Below the pieces are notes generated by a model. It did not search any database. It worked only from the letters and a program-made list of their open reading frames with translations, and was not told the DNA's origin. From Streptomyces sp. GQFP (GTDB lineage: Bacteria > Actinomycetota > Actinomycetes > Streptomycetales > Streptomycetaceae), in NCBI RefSeq assembly GCF_021545335.1, contig NZ_CP089312.1:6758001-6822000 (forward strand): a stretch of DNA of 64,000 nucleotides. Direction: 5' to 3'. Both the position numbers and the translations under genes were made by a program. Position 1 is the stretch's first letter; the number at the start of each line of letters is the position of its first letter. This document shows, piece after piece, positions 55,922-64,000 of this stretch.

Positions 55922-57385
55922 TCAACTTCCTGTCGGTCGGACGAGCGCGGCGGCGGTGCGCAGCAGGATGCAGATGTCCTGCCACAGCGACCAGTTGTCG
56001 ATGTAGGCGTTGTCGAACCGGCAGCGGTCCTCGATCGAGGTGTCACCGCGCAGACCGTGGATCTGGGCGAGCCCGGTGATCCCGGTCTGCATCCGGTGGC
56101 GGGCTGCGTAGCCGGGGTAGGTCTGGCTGAACTGCCCGACGAAGTACGGGCGTTCGGGCCGCGGACCGACCAGGCTCATGTCGCCCCAGAGGACGTTCCA
56201 CAGCTGGAGCAGTTCGTCGAGCGAGGTCCGGCGCAGGAAGCGGCAGAACCAGTTCATGCGCCGCTCGTCGGCGACGCTCCAGCGGGTCGCCGCCTCCATC
56301 TCGTCGACCGGGCGGTGGGTACGGAACTTGAGGAGGGTGAAGGGCCGCCCGTCCATGCCGATGCGCTCCTGCCGGAAGACCACACCGGGCCCGCCGGTCA
56401 GCCGCAGCACGACCGCGCAGAGCAGCAGCAGAGGCGAGACCATCAGGAGCAGCGCGCCCGAGACCACGACATCGAGCATGCGCTTGCCGATGCTGCCCGG
56501 CCGGTCCGGCACCATCGCGAGCCGCCGGCAGGAGAACCCGGCGAGCCGTTCGGCGCTCTCGTACGAGGGGGACTCGGCGTCGATCTCCCACACCGTGCAG
56601 CCCGACTCGGCCAACGCCCGCAGCAGCGGCCCCTGTTCGGCCCGTACGGAGGGATGGACGGCGAGCACGGCCCGGACGCCGTTCTGGATCAGCGCCCGCT
56701 CGACCTCCTCGCCGGTGGTCAGCACGGGCAGGCCCGCCACACCGTCCGGGTGGTCGGTGACGAGCCCCACCGGCCGTACCCCGCACGCCGGGTGGCGCAG
56801 GAAGGCGGCGGCCACGCGCCGGGCGGTGCCGGCCGGGCCGATGACGAGGGCCGTGTGCGGGCGGCGCAGCCGCGCCCGGCGCCGCACCCGGTGGACGGTC
56901 CCGCGGCCCACCGCACTCGCCGTCGCCTGTACCGCGCAGCCCAGGACGAGGGTCCGTGCGGACAGCGCGTCGGCGGGTGCGTACGCCCCGACCACGGCGG
57001 CCAGCGCCAGCCAGCCCATCGCGATCCGGCCGCAGACGGCGGGCAGTTCGTCGAGGAACGCGGGCACGGACTCGGGCCGGTAGAGCGAGGCGCGTGTGTT
57101 CAGTACGACCACACCGAGCAGCAGCGCGCCGACGAGGAGGGGGTGGCGCAGGGGCTCGGTCAGCGCCAGGACGCCGAGCAGGGCGGCGCTGCTGTCGACG
57201 GCGAGCAGCGGCAGCGGGGAGGCCGGCCGGGGCGCGGGACGCCGGCCGGCCGGGAATCTGAAGCCGCCGGCCGACCCGCGGGGCGGGATGACCGAGACGG
57301 CGGACGCAGATACGGCGGACACGGTCGAGAATCCGTGCTCCCGCGGCCCTCCGCCGGGGGAGGGGACGGTACTTTCCGCAGTCAC
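55922..57385 (-). CDS. Undecaprenyl-phosphate sugar phosphotransferase (initiating)
   Basis: 487-residue polyprenyl phosphoglycosyltransferase of the WbaP/Cps type. N-terminal four-helix membrane part, a CoA-binding-like domain, then the C-terminal catalytic domain with KRMLDVVVSGALLLMVSPLL, F-R-T-H, R-R-T-S-L-D-E-L-L-Q-L-W-N-V and G-D-M-S-L-V-G-P-R-P-E. It loads the first sugar-1-phosphate on undecaprenyl phosphate. GTG start overlaps the glycosyltransferase stop. Confidence 0.93.
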   Translation of the reverse strand: MTAESTVPSPGGGPREHGFSTVSAVSASAVSVIPPRGSAGGFRFPAGRRPAPRPASPLPLLAVDSSAALLGVLALTEPLRHPLLVGALLLGVVVLNTRASLYRPESVPAFLDELPAVCGRIAMGWLALAAVVGAYAPADALSARTLVLGCAVQATASAVGRGTVHRVRRRARLRRPHTALVIGPAGTARRVAAAFLRHPACGVRPVGLVTDHPDGVAGLPVLTTGEEVERALIQNGVRAVLAVHPSVRAEQGPLLRALAESGCTVWEIDAESPSYESAERLAGFSCRRLAMVPDRPGSIGKRMLDVVVSGALLLMVSPLLLLCAVVLRLTGGPGVVFRQERIGMDGRPFTLLKFRTHRPVDEMEAATRWSVADERRMNWFCRFLRRTSLDELLQLWNVLWGDMSLVGPRPERPYFVGQFSQTYPGYAARHRMQTGITGLAQIHGLRGDTSIEDRCRFDNAYIDNWSLWQDICILLRTAAALVRPTGS

Positions 57386-58563
57386 GAGTGGATGGACTCC
57401 CTGTACTCGGCGCGCACGGGCGGCACGGCGTGCGCGGTGATCAGCTCGCGGTACACGCCCGCGACGGCCTCGGCGGTGTGCCGTACGTCGTGCGCGGACA
57501 GGACGTGCCGACGCCCCAGTTGCCCCAGCGACTCACGCAGCGGCGGGTCGAGCAGCAGTTCGGTGACGGCTCCGGCCAGCGCGGCGGGGTGCTCGGCCGG
57601 CACCAGACAGCGCGGTGCGAGAGCGGCGGGCAGACTCTCGCGCCCGCCGTCCACATCGGTGACGACCACCGGCCGCCCGCAGGACATCGCCTCCAGCGGC
57701 GCCAGCGCCATGCCCTCCCAGCGCGAGGGCAGGACGACCAGATCGGCGGCCCGGTACCAGGGGACGGCATCGGCGACGGCCCCCGCGAACAGCACGGAGT
57801 CCGGGGCGAGCGCCCGCAGCCGCCCGGCGTCCGGGCCGTCCCCGACGAGCACGAGCCGCGCCCCCGGCACCCGTTCCGCGATCTCGCCCCACGCCCGGAG
57901 CAGCACGTCCTGCCCCTTCTGCCGGCACAGCCGCCCCACGCACACGACCAGCGGAGCACCCGGATCGACCTCGGCGAGCAGCGGAATCCCGGCCCGTACG
58001 GGGTTCTGGGCCGCGGGCCGGAAGCGCTCGGTGTCGATCCCGTTCGGGATCACCCGCCACTGCCCGGTGATCCCGGCGCGTACGCCGGTCGCCCGCTCGG
58101 CGTCGCTCACGCACACCACGCGGGAGGCCCAACGCGCCCCCCACCGCTCCCACTTGAGCGCCAGGGCCGCGGTGGACCCGCCGACCGCCTCGAACGACCA
58201 GGCGTGCGGCTGGAACACCGTCGCCACCCGGCCCCGTACCGCCAGCCGGGCGGCGAGCCCGGCCTTCGCGCTGTGCGCGTGCACGACATCCGGCCGCACC
58301 GCCCCGATCAGCCGTCCGAGCCGCCGTACCTCCCCGGCGAGCGAGGGGCCCGGGGCGCGCGTCGCGTGCCAGGGGCGTACGCCGGCGCCGAGCGCCCGCA
58401 GTCGCGCCGGGAGTTCACCGCCGTCCGGGCAGGCGACCGTGACGTCAAGACCGGCGGCGAGCTGTGCCCGCGCCAGGTCCGTGACGACCCGGGCCACCCC
58501 GCCGTCCACCGGCTGGGTGATGTGCAGGACCCGGGGCCGGGGGTCGGGTGCTGACAGTTGCAT
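57382..58563 (-). CDS. Glycosyltransferase family 4
   Basis: 393-residue GT-B enzyme: ITQPVDGGVARVVTDLARA at the start, the H-A-H-S-A-K-A-G-L motif near 95, VIPNGIDTERFRP near 177, GRLCRQKGQD near 208, and the terminal E in MALAPLEAMSCGRP. Similar to EpsF/Cap-type enzymes. Follows the DUF3344 gene by 45 bases and overlaps the phosphotransferase by 4. Confidence 0.91.
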   Translation of the reverse strand: MQLSAPDPRPRVLHITQPVDGGVARVVTDLARAQLAAGLDVTVACPDGGELPARLRALGAGVRPWHATRAPGPSLAGEVRRLGRLIGAVRPDVVHAHSAKAGLAARLAVRGRVATVFQPHAWSFEAVGGSTAALALKWERWGARWASRVVCVSDAERATGVRAGITGQWRVIPNGIDTERFRPAAQNPVRAGIPLLAEVDPGAPLVVCVGRLCRQKGQDVLLRAWGEIAERVPGARLVLVGDGPDAGRLRALAPDSVLFAGAVADAVPWYRAADLVVLPSRWEGMALAPLEAMSCGRPVVVTDVDGGRESLPAALAPRCLVPAEHPAALAGAVTELLLDPPLRESLGQLGRRHVLSAHDVRHTAEAVAGVYRELITAHAVPPVRAEYRESIHS

Positions 58564-58608
58564 GCGCGGTTTCCTCGCTCACGGGTGGCGGCGTTGGACG
58601 CGCCTCGG

Positions 58609-59712
58609 CTACTGCCGGGCGTCGACGGCCACGAAAAGTGCGCCGGCCCACGCCGCGTCCCGCTGGGAAACGAGCCGGAAGGCCAGCTGGTCACCACCGC
58701 GCCGCAGCGCCGTACCCAGTTCGAACACGTCGGAGTCGTAGCCGAGGGTGTTCGCGTACGCCGGAACGCGCTCCGAGGCGGCGCCGCCGATCGTGGAATT
58801 CAGCACGTCGTCGCGGGGGTTGGCCGCGTCCCCGAGCACGGTCGTGCGCCCCGCGACGGACACCGTCAGGGAGTCGCCGGGGCTGCCGCGGTCCCCGTTG
58901 TAGGCGACCAGACCCGCCCGCCCGTTCGCGCCCACCGGGAACCCCAGTTCGGCCAACCGGACCAACGGAACGTCACCCTCACGGGCTTCCAGCGTGTCGA
59001 ACCCGTCCCACACGGCGAGGTGCCGCAGCGGCTCCGCGGCCTTCTCGTACGCCACGACCAGCGTCCAGCCGCCCCACGCGCCGACCGCCGACCTCCCCAT
59101 CGCCACATTGACCTGCGCGACCGTGTACAGCCCCGAACCGCTCTCCCGGACCAGCTTCGTGACATCGGCGGAGGCCTGGAACGCGTCGGCACCGCGCGCC
59201 ACCCGGTGCCCGACGACCGAGTCCGCGAGCAGCTCCTTGTACTCCCCGCCGGGCTCGGCGATCAGCACCCGCCCGTTGTCCTCCGGCGGCTTCTGCTCAC
59301 CGACCTTGAGATTGCCGCCCCAGTACAGCCGCGCGTACGAGACCCGCCCGCCCTGCGGCACCCGGACCTCCGCACGGCTGGAGTTGTACGTGTTCGGATC
59401 GCTGTCGACATCGACGTAGAACATGTCGAAGTCACCGTTGACCGCCGCCTTCGCGCCGCCGGTCCCGCTCGCGAGCTGCTCGCCCCTGCGGACGCCCGCG
59501 CAGGTCCCGAGGGTGGCGCGGCAGCTGATGGACGTGTTGGCCGCGCGGACGATCCCGCCGTGCTGGAGGGCTTGGTAGCGCGGGGCGAACGCGAGGCGCG
59601 CGGCCTCCTTGCCGGGCTCGGCCGTCGCCGTACCTCCCGGAGTGCAGATCGCGGCGAGGGCAAAGACGCCCACCATCGCACGGCGCAGCGGAAGACCCGG
59701 GGAAATACGCAT
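58609..59712 (-). CDS. Secreted DUF3344 protein
   Basis: 367 residues. Signal peptide M-R-I-S-P-G to about A35, then a DUF3344-like beta-rich region (NTSISCRATLGTCAGV, YARLYWGGNL, TGAWGGWTLVVAYEK-like). DUF3344 proteins are extracellular, of unknown function, often with repeats in other actinomycetes. I chose ATG 59712 over the longer frame starting at 59874. It stands at the head of the polysaccharide operon and may be structural or adhesive. Confidence 0.8.
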   Translation of the reverse strand: MRISPGLPLRRAMVGVFALAAICTPGGTATAEPGKEAARLAFAPRYQALQHGGIVRAANTSISCRATLGTCAGVRRGEQLASGTGGAKAAVNGDFDMFYVDVDSDPNTYNSSRAEVRVPQGGRVSYARLYWGGNLKVGEQKPPEDNGRVLIAEPGGEYKELLADSVVGHRVARGADAFQASADVTKLVRESGSGLYTVAQVNVAMGRSAVGAWGGWTLVVAYEKAAEPLRHLAVWDGFDTLEAREGDVPLVRLAELGFPVGANGRAGLVAYNGDRGSPGDSLTVSVAGRTTVLGDAANPRDDVLNSTIGGAASERVPAYANTLGYDSDVFELGTALRRGGDQLAFRLVSQRDAAWAGALFVAVDARQ

Positions 59713-59963
59713 GACCGGCGTTGCCCTTTCGGGGAAAAGGTCGTGGACCGACGGACAGAAAATGTGGACATCACTTATGTGCCGCATCCGCTCCCGGTCT
59801 GTTTCACGCGACGGATTCCGGGTGGCGGTCGACCTTTTGGGTGGCTTTGGGGCTGCTGGCGGAAGGTGAGTCACTCTAGTCGCTATGCGTATTTATTGGT
59901 GATTCATGACGACTGTGTCGGAATCGTGTGCCCGGGCGGCCCGAGAGATCACCCCATTGGCGG

Positions 59964-59991
59964 CACAACCCGGGCGCGCGCCACGCGTTGA
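59964..59991 (+). promoter_or_regulatory. BldN-like promoter of chaplin 2
   Basis: CACAAC (59964-59969), exactly 16 bases, then CGTTGA (59986-59991): 4/6 and 6/6 to the recalled sigma-BldN consensus. Predicted start near 59998, about 53 bases before the chaplin ATG. Confidence 0.65.
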
Positions 59992-60050
59992 CACGGCGTC
60001 GGGCATCCCCGCCCGGATGTTTGTGAACAACTCCCAAGGAGCACTTCTCC

Positions 60051-60290
60051 ATGTCGCGTATCGCGAAGGGCCTCGCCCTTTCCTCCGTTGCCGTCGCCGC
60101 TGTGGCGGGTACCGCCGGTGTCGCCGCCGCCGACAGCGACGCGCACGGCGTCGCTGCCCACTCCCCGGGCGTCCTGTCGGGCAACGTCCTGCAGGTTCCG
60201 GTCCACGTGCCGGTCAACGTCTGCGGTAACACCATCAACGTCATCGGTCTGCTGAACCCGGCGTTCGGCAACACCTGCGTCAACGACTGA
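60051..60290 (+). CDS. chp: Short chaplin
   Basis: 79-residue short chaplin. Signal peptide M-S-R-I-A-K-G to about A27, then the chaplin domain beginning AAHSPGVLSGNVLQVPVHV with V-C-G-N and N-T-C-V cysteines. It is 75-80% identical to chaplin 1 in the domain but not in the signal peptide. AAGGAG with 9-base spacing. Separate locus about 16 kb from the first. Confidence 0.96.
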   Translation: MSRIAKGLALSSVAVAAVAGTAGVAAADSDAHGVAAHSPGVLSGNVLQVPVHVPVNVCGNTINVIGLLNPAFGNTCVND

Positions 60291-60314
60291 CGTAAGTCGG
60301 CGCGGACCCTTCTG

Positions 60315-60347
60315 CCGGCCGCTCTCCCTTCAGGGGAGGGCGGCCGG
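60315..60347 (+). terminator. Terminator after chaplin 2
   Basis: 14-bp arms (60315-60328 and 60334-60347) with one G:U position and a 5-base loop. Confidence 0.8.
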
Positions 60348-60360
60348 TTCGCGTTCCGGG

Positions 60361-60402
60361 CGTTCCCTCCGAGGCGTTCGCTCCGAGGTGTTTGCTCCGA
60401 AT
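60361..60402 (+). repeat. Three 14-bp tandem repeats before the secreted-protein gene
   Basis: CGTTCCCTCCGAGG, CGTTCGCTCCGAGG, TGTTTGCTCCGAAT in tandem, directly after the chaplin terminator and about 107 bases before the next start codon. Confidence 0.7.
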
Positions 60403-60508
60403 GGCGGCGGTGAATGCCGGACCGGTTGCAGGTGGCAACGGTGGATCTGACGGTGGACACATCTGTCCGGCACGTCACGGCTCCACCGCACCACCGAAAG
60501 GAACTTCC

Positions 60509-61276
60509 ATGCGCGCTCTGCCCGCACGGCGTATCGCGTCCACCGCTCTCTGCGCCACCCTCCTGCTCGGAATAGGCGCACCGGCCGCCCTGGCGGACGA
60601 CGGCGACGCGGCCCGCGAGCGCGGCCACGCGGCTTCCCAGGCTCCCGTCCCCAACGCCGACGCGCTGCTCGCGCAGGTCAAGTCGCTGGGCGACCTGGGC
60701 GGCGTGGTCAAACCCGTCACCGATCTGCTGAACGCCGTCCTCAAGGCGGACAACGGCCAACTGCCGCTGGACGAGGCGACGAAGCTGGGCGACGCGGTGA
60801 AGGCGGCCATCGCCGAGGCCACGGCGGCTGCCCCGGCAGCACCGGTCACTCCGCCGGCGGACGTCCCGGCGACGCCGGCCCTTCCCACGACTCCTGCCCT
60901 GCCGACCACTCCCGCCCTGCCGACGGCCCCGGCGCTTCCGACGACGCCCTCGCTGCCGGTCTACTCCACGCTTCCGGCGCCCCTCACCGACGGCAAGGCG
61001 GTCAAGGGGCCGCTCGACATCAAGGGCGACGCGCTCACCGCGCTGCAGAAGGCGGTCGACACGCTGCTCACGGCGGTCACGTCCGGCGATGTCGCGAACG
61101 TCGTCCCGGCCGTCACCGGGGTGGTGACGAGCCTCGTCGGTCTCGTCGCCGCCACGCTGCTCGGCAGCGGTCTGCCGGCGCCCGATCTGGCCGGACTGCC
61201 GTCGCTGCCCAAGCTGCCGGCGGAGGTGCCGCAGCTGCCGGTCCCGGTACCGCCCCTGCGACTGCCGGCCAGCTAG
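60509..61276 (+). CDS. Secreted low-complexity protein with ALPTTP repeats
   Basis: 255 residues. Signal peptide M-R-A-L-P-A-R-R to about A29, then an alpha-helical region, five or so A-L-P-T-[TA]-P repeats (about 130-155), a helical hydrophobic half and a Leu/Pro-rich tail ending L-R-L-P-A-S. No enzyme motif. GAAAGGAAC precedes the ATG. Family unknown; context with chaplins suggests a surface-layer role. GTG/ATG upstream frames are shadow. Confidence 0.75.
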   Translation: MRALPARRIASTALCATLLLGIGAPAALADDGDAARERGHAASQAPVPNADALLAQVKSLGDLGGVVKPVTDLLNAVLKADNGQLPLDEATKLGDAVKAAIAEATAAAPAAPVTPPADVPATPALPTTPALPTTPALPTAPALPTTPSLPVYSTLPAPLTDGKAVKGPLDIKGDALTALQKAVDTLLTAVTSGDVANVVPAVTGVVTSLVGLVAATLLGSGLPAPDLAGLPSLPKLPAEVPQLPVPVPPLRLPAS

Positions 61277-61443
61277 GGGTCTCGTCCCGGCCGTCGCGTC
61301 GACCTCACCGGTCGGCGCGGCGGCTGTTCTTCTGCCCGGGCGCCAATTCCTTTTGTGCGTCAATCCAATTTCTGCATACAGGGTTTCCGCCGTGACCGGG
61401 GCTCGTTAGGCACGGCGACAGAATTCCCGAAGAAAGGAACATG

Positions 61444-61734
61444 ATGAAGTCCCTGAAGGCTGCCGCTGTTGTTGCCGGGTCCCTGGTCATCGCCGGAGCT
61501 GCCGCCCCCGCGTTCGCCTACGACACCGCCGACCTCACGCCCACCAGCCTCAACGGCGCTGTGAACACGCTCACCAAGGGCCCCCTCGACGTGGACCAGT
61601 TGCAGCCGCTCCAGCACCAGTCGAACGCGCTGGACACCGAGAACAAGGAGTCGGTGCTCAGCACGGTGAAGGGCGCGACGACCGCCCTCAACTCGAACGG
61701 CGGGCTGCTCGGCGGGCTCCCCCTCCAGGGCTGA
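61444..61734 (+). CDS. Small secreted protein, function unknown
   Basis: 96 residues. Signal peptide M-K-S-L-K-A-A-A-V to about A27 (A-F-A), then a mature part of about 70 residues rich in Asn, Gln, Leu, without cysteines (TLTKGPLDVDQLQPLQHQSN). ATG 61444 keeps a proper 5-base gap to AAGGA; the first ATG (61441) is closer than usual. Followed by a hairpin. Confidence 0.78.
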   Translation: MKSLKAAAVVAGSLVIAGAAAPAFAYDTADLTPTSLNGAVNTLTKGPLDVDQLQPLQHQSNALDTENKESVLSTVKGATTALNSNGGLLGGLPLQG

Positions 61735-61746
61735 CGCACGTCTTGA

Positions 61747-61779
61747 AAGGACCGGTTCCGGCGCGCGGAATCGGTCCTT
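61747..61779 (+). terminator. Terminator after the small secreted protein gene
   Basis: 14-bp arms (61747-61760 and 61766-61779) with one G:U pair and a 5-base loop. Confidence 0.75.
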
Positions 61780-61886
61780 CGCGCTGTTCGAGCCCCGTCC
61801 CTCTTTCGTGTGGATACCGGCGGGAAATCCCCCGGTCGAGTGAGAACACGGCCGGCCGCGCCAATTCCCGTCGATAGGGTTCCGCG

Positions 61887-62384
61887 GTGACCTCAACCTC
61901 AAGCGAAACGCGCCCTTTCCGCATCGCCGACCTGGGCACGCTCGTCGTCATGGCCTGGAGCGGTGACGCCCCCGACGGCGACATGCCCTACCTCCTCGCC
62001 TACTCCCTCGGGGACGGCGAGGGCGGTCCGGAGGCCTCGGCCGTCGCCGTCGAGCAGCTCCTCGCCAACACCGGTCTGCCGGTCGGCGGCGACATCGTCG
62101 ACGGCTCGACCCGGCCGAGCCTGCCGGTCAGCCTGCTCGTCGAGGCCGGTACGGCCGTCGTCAACATGCCGCAGCTCAACGCCCAGTGCACCCCGCCCCC
62201 GGAGTGGCTCACCGCGGTCGGTGAACGGGGCTTCGCCTACCTGGTGTTCACCACCCGCCCCTGGCCCGAGGCCCAGCCCGGCAAGACCGTCGAGCCGGAG
62301 GCCCTGGCCGCCTTCGCGGGCGCCGAGGAGACCCTCACCGCCGCGGCCCATGTCATCCTCCCGGCCCGCAGCCTGCGCAGCTGA
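61887..62384 (+). CDS. DUF5949-like protein
   Basis: 165-residue cytoplasmic-looking protein from a GTG start. Distinctive phrases (GTLVVMAWSGDAPDGDMPYL, PSLPVSLLVEAG, YLVFTTRPWPEAQPG) match the actinobacterial DUF5949 family as I recall it. No catalytic motif; function unknown. It has no signal peptide although flanked by secreted-protein genes. Confidence 0.72.
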   Translation: MTSTSSETRPFRIADLGTLVVMAWSGDAPDGDMPYLLAYSLGDGEGGPEASAVAVEQLLANTGLPVGGDIVDGSTRPSLPVSLLVEAGTAVVNMPQLNAQCTPPPEWLTAVGERGFAYLVFTTRPWPEAQPGKTVEPEALAAFAGAEETLTAAAHVILPARSLRS

Positions 62385-62536
62385 CGGCCTGAGTCCGGAG
62401 CGGCGGACGGGGCCGCTCTCCGGGCTGATCTGACGACTAATGCACCACTCGGGGGAATCTTGAGCTGATGCGGTTCTCAGGATCGTTACGCGGTACGGAC
62501 GAACTCCCCCGATTCCTGTAAAGGACCGTACTTGCC

Positions 62537-63046
62537 ATGAAGTCGACCACTCGAACCCTTGCCGCCGCCGTCCTCACCGGCGTGGCGGCGGCGGTGGGCG
62601 CCGCGGCCCCCGCCGTCGCGGCCGACACGGTCCCCGTACCCGTACCGCTGGACGGCGTCGAGAAGTCCCTCAACGTGAACCTGCCCAAGGTCGGCGGCGA
62701 ACTGCCGCTGCTGATGCCGGGCGTGCCCGAGGGGCCGCGCTATGTCGAGGGCCAGATGATCCCGGCCAGCGCGCTGCCGCAGGTGCCGCTCGGTGCCGCG
62801 CTGCCCGGGCTGTCGGCCGAGACGCCGCTGCCGCAGGTGCTCGGGAAGGGCTTCGACGAGGCCGCCGTCAGCCTCCCCGCGGCCGACCTGCGGACCCTGA
62901 CCCCCGGTCTGTCCGTGGAGACCCCGCTGACCGCGCCCAACCCCGAGGTGTTCGGCCTGCCGACGCTCAAGGAGCCCCAGGCCGCCGTACTCACCCCGCT
63001 GCTGCAGACGGCCCCGACGGGCGCCCTGGGACTCGGCTCGCTGTAG
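62537..63046 (+). CDS. Secreted hydrophobic protein, unknown function
   Basis: 169 residues. Signal peptide to about A29 (A-V-A-A-D), then a region with repeated P-L-P-Q-V-L / L-G-A-A-L-P / S-A-E-T-P-L-P and L-S-V-E-T-P-L segments, two about 50 residues apart and similar (GLSAETPL, GLSVETPL). It ends in L-G-S-L. No cysteines. AAAGGA lies nine bases before the ATG. May belong to the same surface set. Confidence 0.72.
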   Translation: MKSTTRTLAAAVLTGVAAAVGAAAPAVAADTVPVPVPLDGVEKSLNVNLPKVGGELPLLMPGVPEGPRYVEGQMIPASALPQVPLGAALPGLSAETPLPQVLGKGFDEAAVSLPAADLRTLTPGLSVETPLTAPNPEVFGLPTLKEPQAAVLTPLLQTAPTGALGLGSL

Positions 63047-63128
63047 TCCACAGGCTGACGAACCGGACGCGCTGGCCACCGGGCGGTCGCATCACCGAAC
63101 GAACGGAACCAGGAGAGAGGCGAGAGTC

Positions 63129-63581
63129 TTGTTCGTCAGCAGAGTGCCCCGGGGCCCGGCGGGTCCCCCCGCCCGCTCCGGAACGCGGCGGGACGCGCTG
63201 CGCGCCCTGTGCGTGTCGGCCCTCGCCCTGGCCGTGGTCCCGGTCGTCGCCGCCGCGTGGCCCCGACGGGAGCCCGGCGACGAGGCGTCGTCCTTCGACG
63301 AGACGTACCGGGGCCGTCGGCTGCGGGGCATGAGGGCAGACGCCGGCCACATGACGCACGCCATGAGCACGCCCGGCGGCGGGCGGTGGCACGTCACCGT
63401 GGACGGGCGGCCCCTGCATCTGATGCGGCGCGCGGACGGGACGTATCTGAGCATGGTCGACCACTACCGCTCGTACCCCACGCCCCTGGAGGCGGCCCGC
63501 GCCGCCGTCGACGAGCTGGGCCCCGGGCGGCGGTTGACGGTCGAGGGCGGGGGAGGGGGCGGTCGTGGCGTACACGCGTAA
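63129..63581 (+). CDS. melC1: Tyrosinase copper chaperone
   Basis: 150-residue MelC1: twin-arginine-like N-terminus with R-R-D-A-L-R-A-L and a hydrophobic segment, then E-T-Y-R-G-R-R-L-R-G, HVTVDGRPLHLM and the C-terminal YPTPLEAARAAV. It delivers copper to and assists secretion of MelC2. TTG start at 63129 with GGAGAGAGG 8 bases upstream; GTG at 63142 is not in frame. Overlaps melC2 by 17 bases. Confidence 0.9.
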   Translation: MFVSRVPRGPAGPPARSGTRRDALRALCVSALALAVVPVVAAAWPRREPGDEASSFDETYRGRRLRGMRADAGHMTHAMSTPGGGRWHVTVDGRPLHLMRRADGTYLSMVDHYRSYPTPLEAARAAVDELGPGRRLTVEGGGGGGRGVHA

Positions 63582-64000
63582 GGACGTCAGCACGCTGACG
63601 CGGAGCGAGCGGCGGAGGTTCGTCGGGGCGCTGATGGAGATCAAACGGCGGGGCGAGTACGACGAGTTCGTCCGCACGCACATCGAGTACTACGTCTCCG
63701 ACGGCGAGGACGGGCTGCGTACGGCGCACATGGCGCCCTCCTTCCTGCCCTGGCACCGGCGGTTCCTGCTGGACCTGGAGGGGGCCCTGCAGCGCGTGGA
63801 CCCGTCGGTGACGTTGCCGTACTGGGACTGGACCCGGGACCGTACGGCGGCGGGGGTGCCCTGGAGCGAGGATCTGCTCGGCGGGACCGGGCGGGCCTCC
63901 GACCAGCGGGTCATGAGCGGGCCGTTCGCCTACGACCACGGCGACTGGACCATCAGGGAGAGCGTCACCGACGGTGAGTTCCTCACCCGGGACCTCGGCC
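63565..64000 (+). CDS. melC2: Tyrosinase, 5' part (truncated by window edge)
   Basis: At least 145 residues of tyrosinase (monophenol monooxygenase making melanin). First copper-A histidine in T-H-I-E-Y-Y, second and third in H-M-A-P-S-F-L-P-W-H-R-R-F, then L-P-Y-W-D-W-T. GTG start within melC1. The C-terminal copper-B site lies outside the window. Confidence 0.92.
   Translation, partial: MAYTRKDVSTLTRSERRRFVGALMEIKRRGEYDEFVRTHIEYYVSDGEDGLRTAHMAPSFLPWHRRFLLDLEGALQRVDPSVTLPYWDWTRDRTAAGVPWSEDLLGGTGRASDQRVMSGPFAYDHGDWTIRESVTDGEFLTRDLG

Overview
The window is high-GC actinobacterial chromosome, almost certainly Streptomyces. The evidence is GC-rich third positions throughout, GTG/TTG starts, short overlaps between consecutive genes (ATGA/GTGA), three rodlin genes, two short chaplin genes and a melC1/melC2 tyrosinase pair at the right edge. 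From memory, the order ribose operon, citA, copper ATPase, inositol genes, rodlins/chaplins, melC resembles one arm of the S. coelicolor chromosome (roughly SCO2700 to SCO2750). That is recollection, not a search.

Layout. 0.05-6.1 kb: seven-gene minus-strand operon (membrane protein, DUF2156 aminoacyl-transferase-like protein, SRPBCC cyclase, flavin reductase, DAO-type FAD oxidoreductase, methyltransferase, P450) that looks like tailoring or lipid chemistry but has no backbone synthase in view. 6.2-8.4 kb: ATPase plus HNH nuclease pair matching the Septu (PtuAB) anti-phage architecture. 8.7-15.3 kb: DHFR/RibD-fold reductase, then an autoregulated ribose operon (rbsR-rbsA-rbsCB fusion-rbsK-rbsD) with two operator-like sites. 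15.5-19.8 kb: cupin, RecD-like helicase, citrate synthase. 20.4-24.6 kb: copper efflux ATPase and chaperone with a CsoR-type palindrome, a zinc alcohol dehydrogenase, a small HTH gene. 24.9-32.2 kb: myo-inositol catabolism (iolE-like divergent from iolC, an aldolase-like gene, iolB, iolD, iolA). 32.2-40.5 kb: GNAT, an extracellular hydrolase fused to an ABC ATPase with its permease, a von Willebrand A lipoprotein, a long-chain acyl-CoA ligase.

40.6-63.1 kb is a cell-surface island. Three rodlins (with an LCP ligase gene between two of them), a chaplin and a sortase-anchored protein with 30 perfect PPTK repeats are followed by an exopolysaccharide locus: an initiating phosphoglycosyltransferase, two glycosyltransferases, Wzy- and MurJ-like membrane proteins, a Wzz-like protein, a polysaccharide deacetylase, an acyltransferase, a GH26-like glycosidase, and an ATP-grasp/FAD-enzyme pair. 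A second chaplin and a run of small secreted proteins follow, then tyrosinase. Promoter-like motifs resembling the sigma-BldN consensus precede the three rodlins and the second chaplin, fitting a common developmental programme for making the aerial-hypha surface.

Four copies of a dispersed hairpin-plus-GGGGAACTGCGCGACC element mark intergenic regions. No tRNA, rRNA, CRISPR array, transposase or replication origin was seen.
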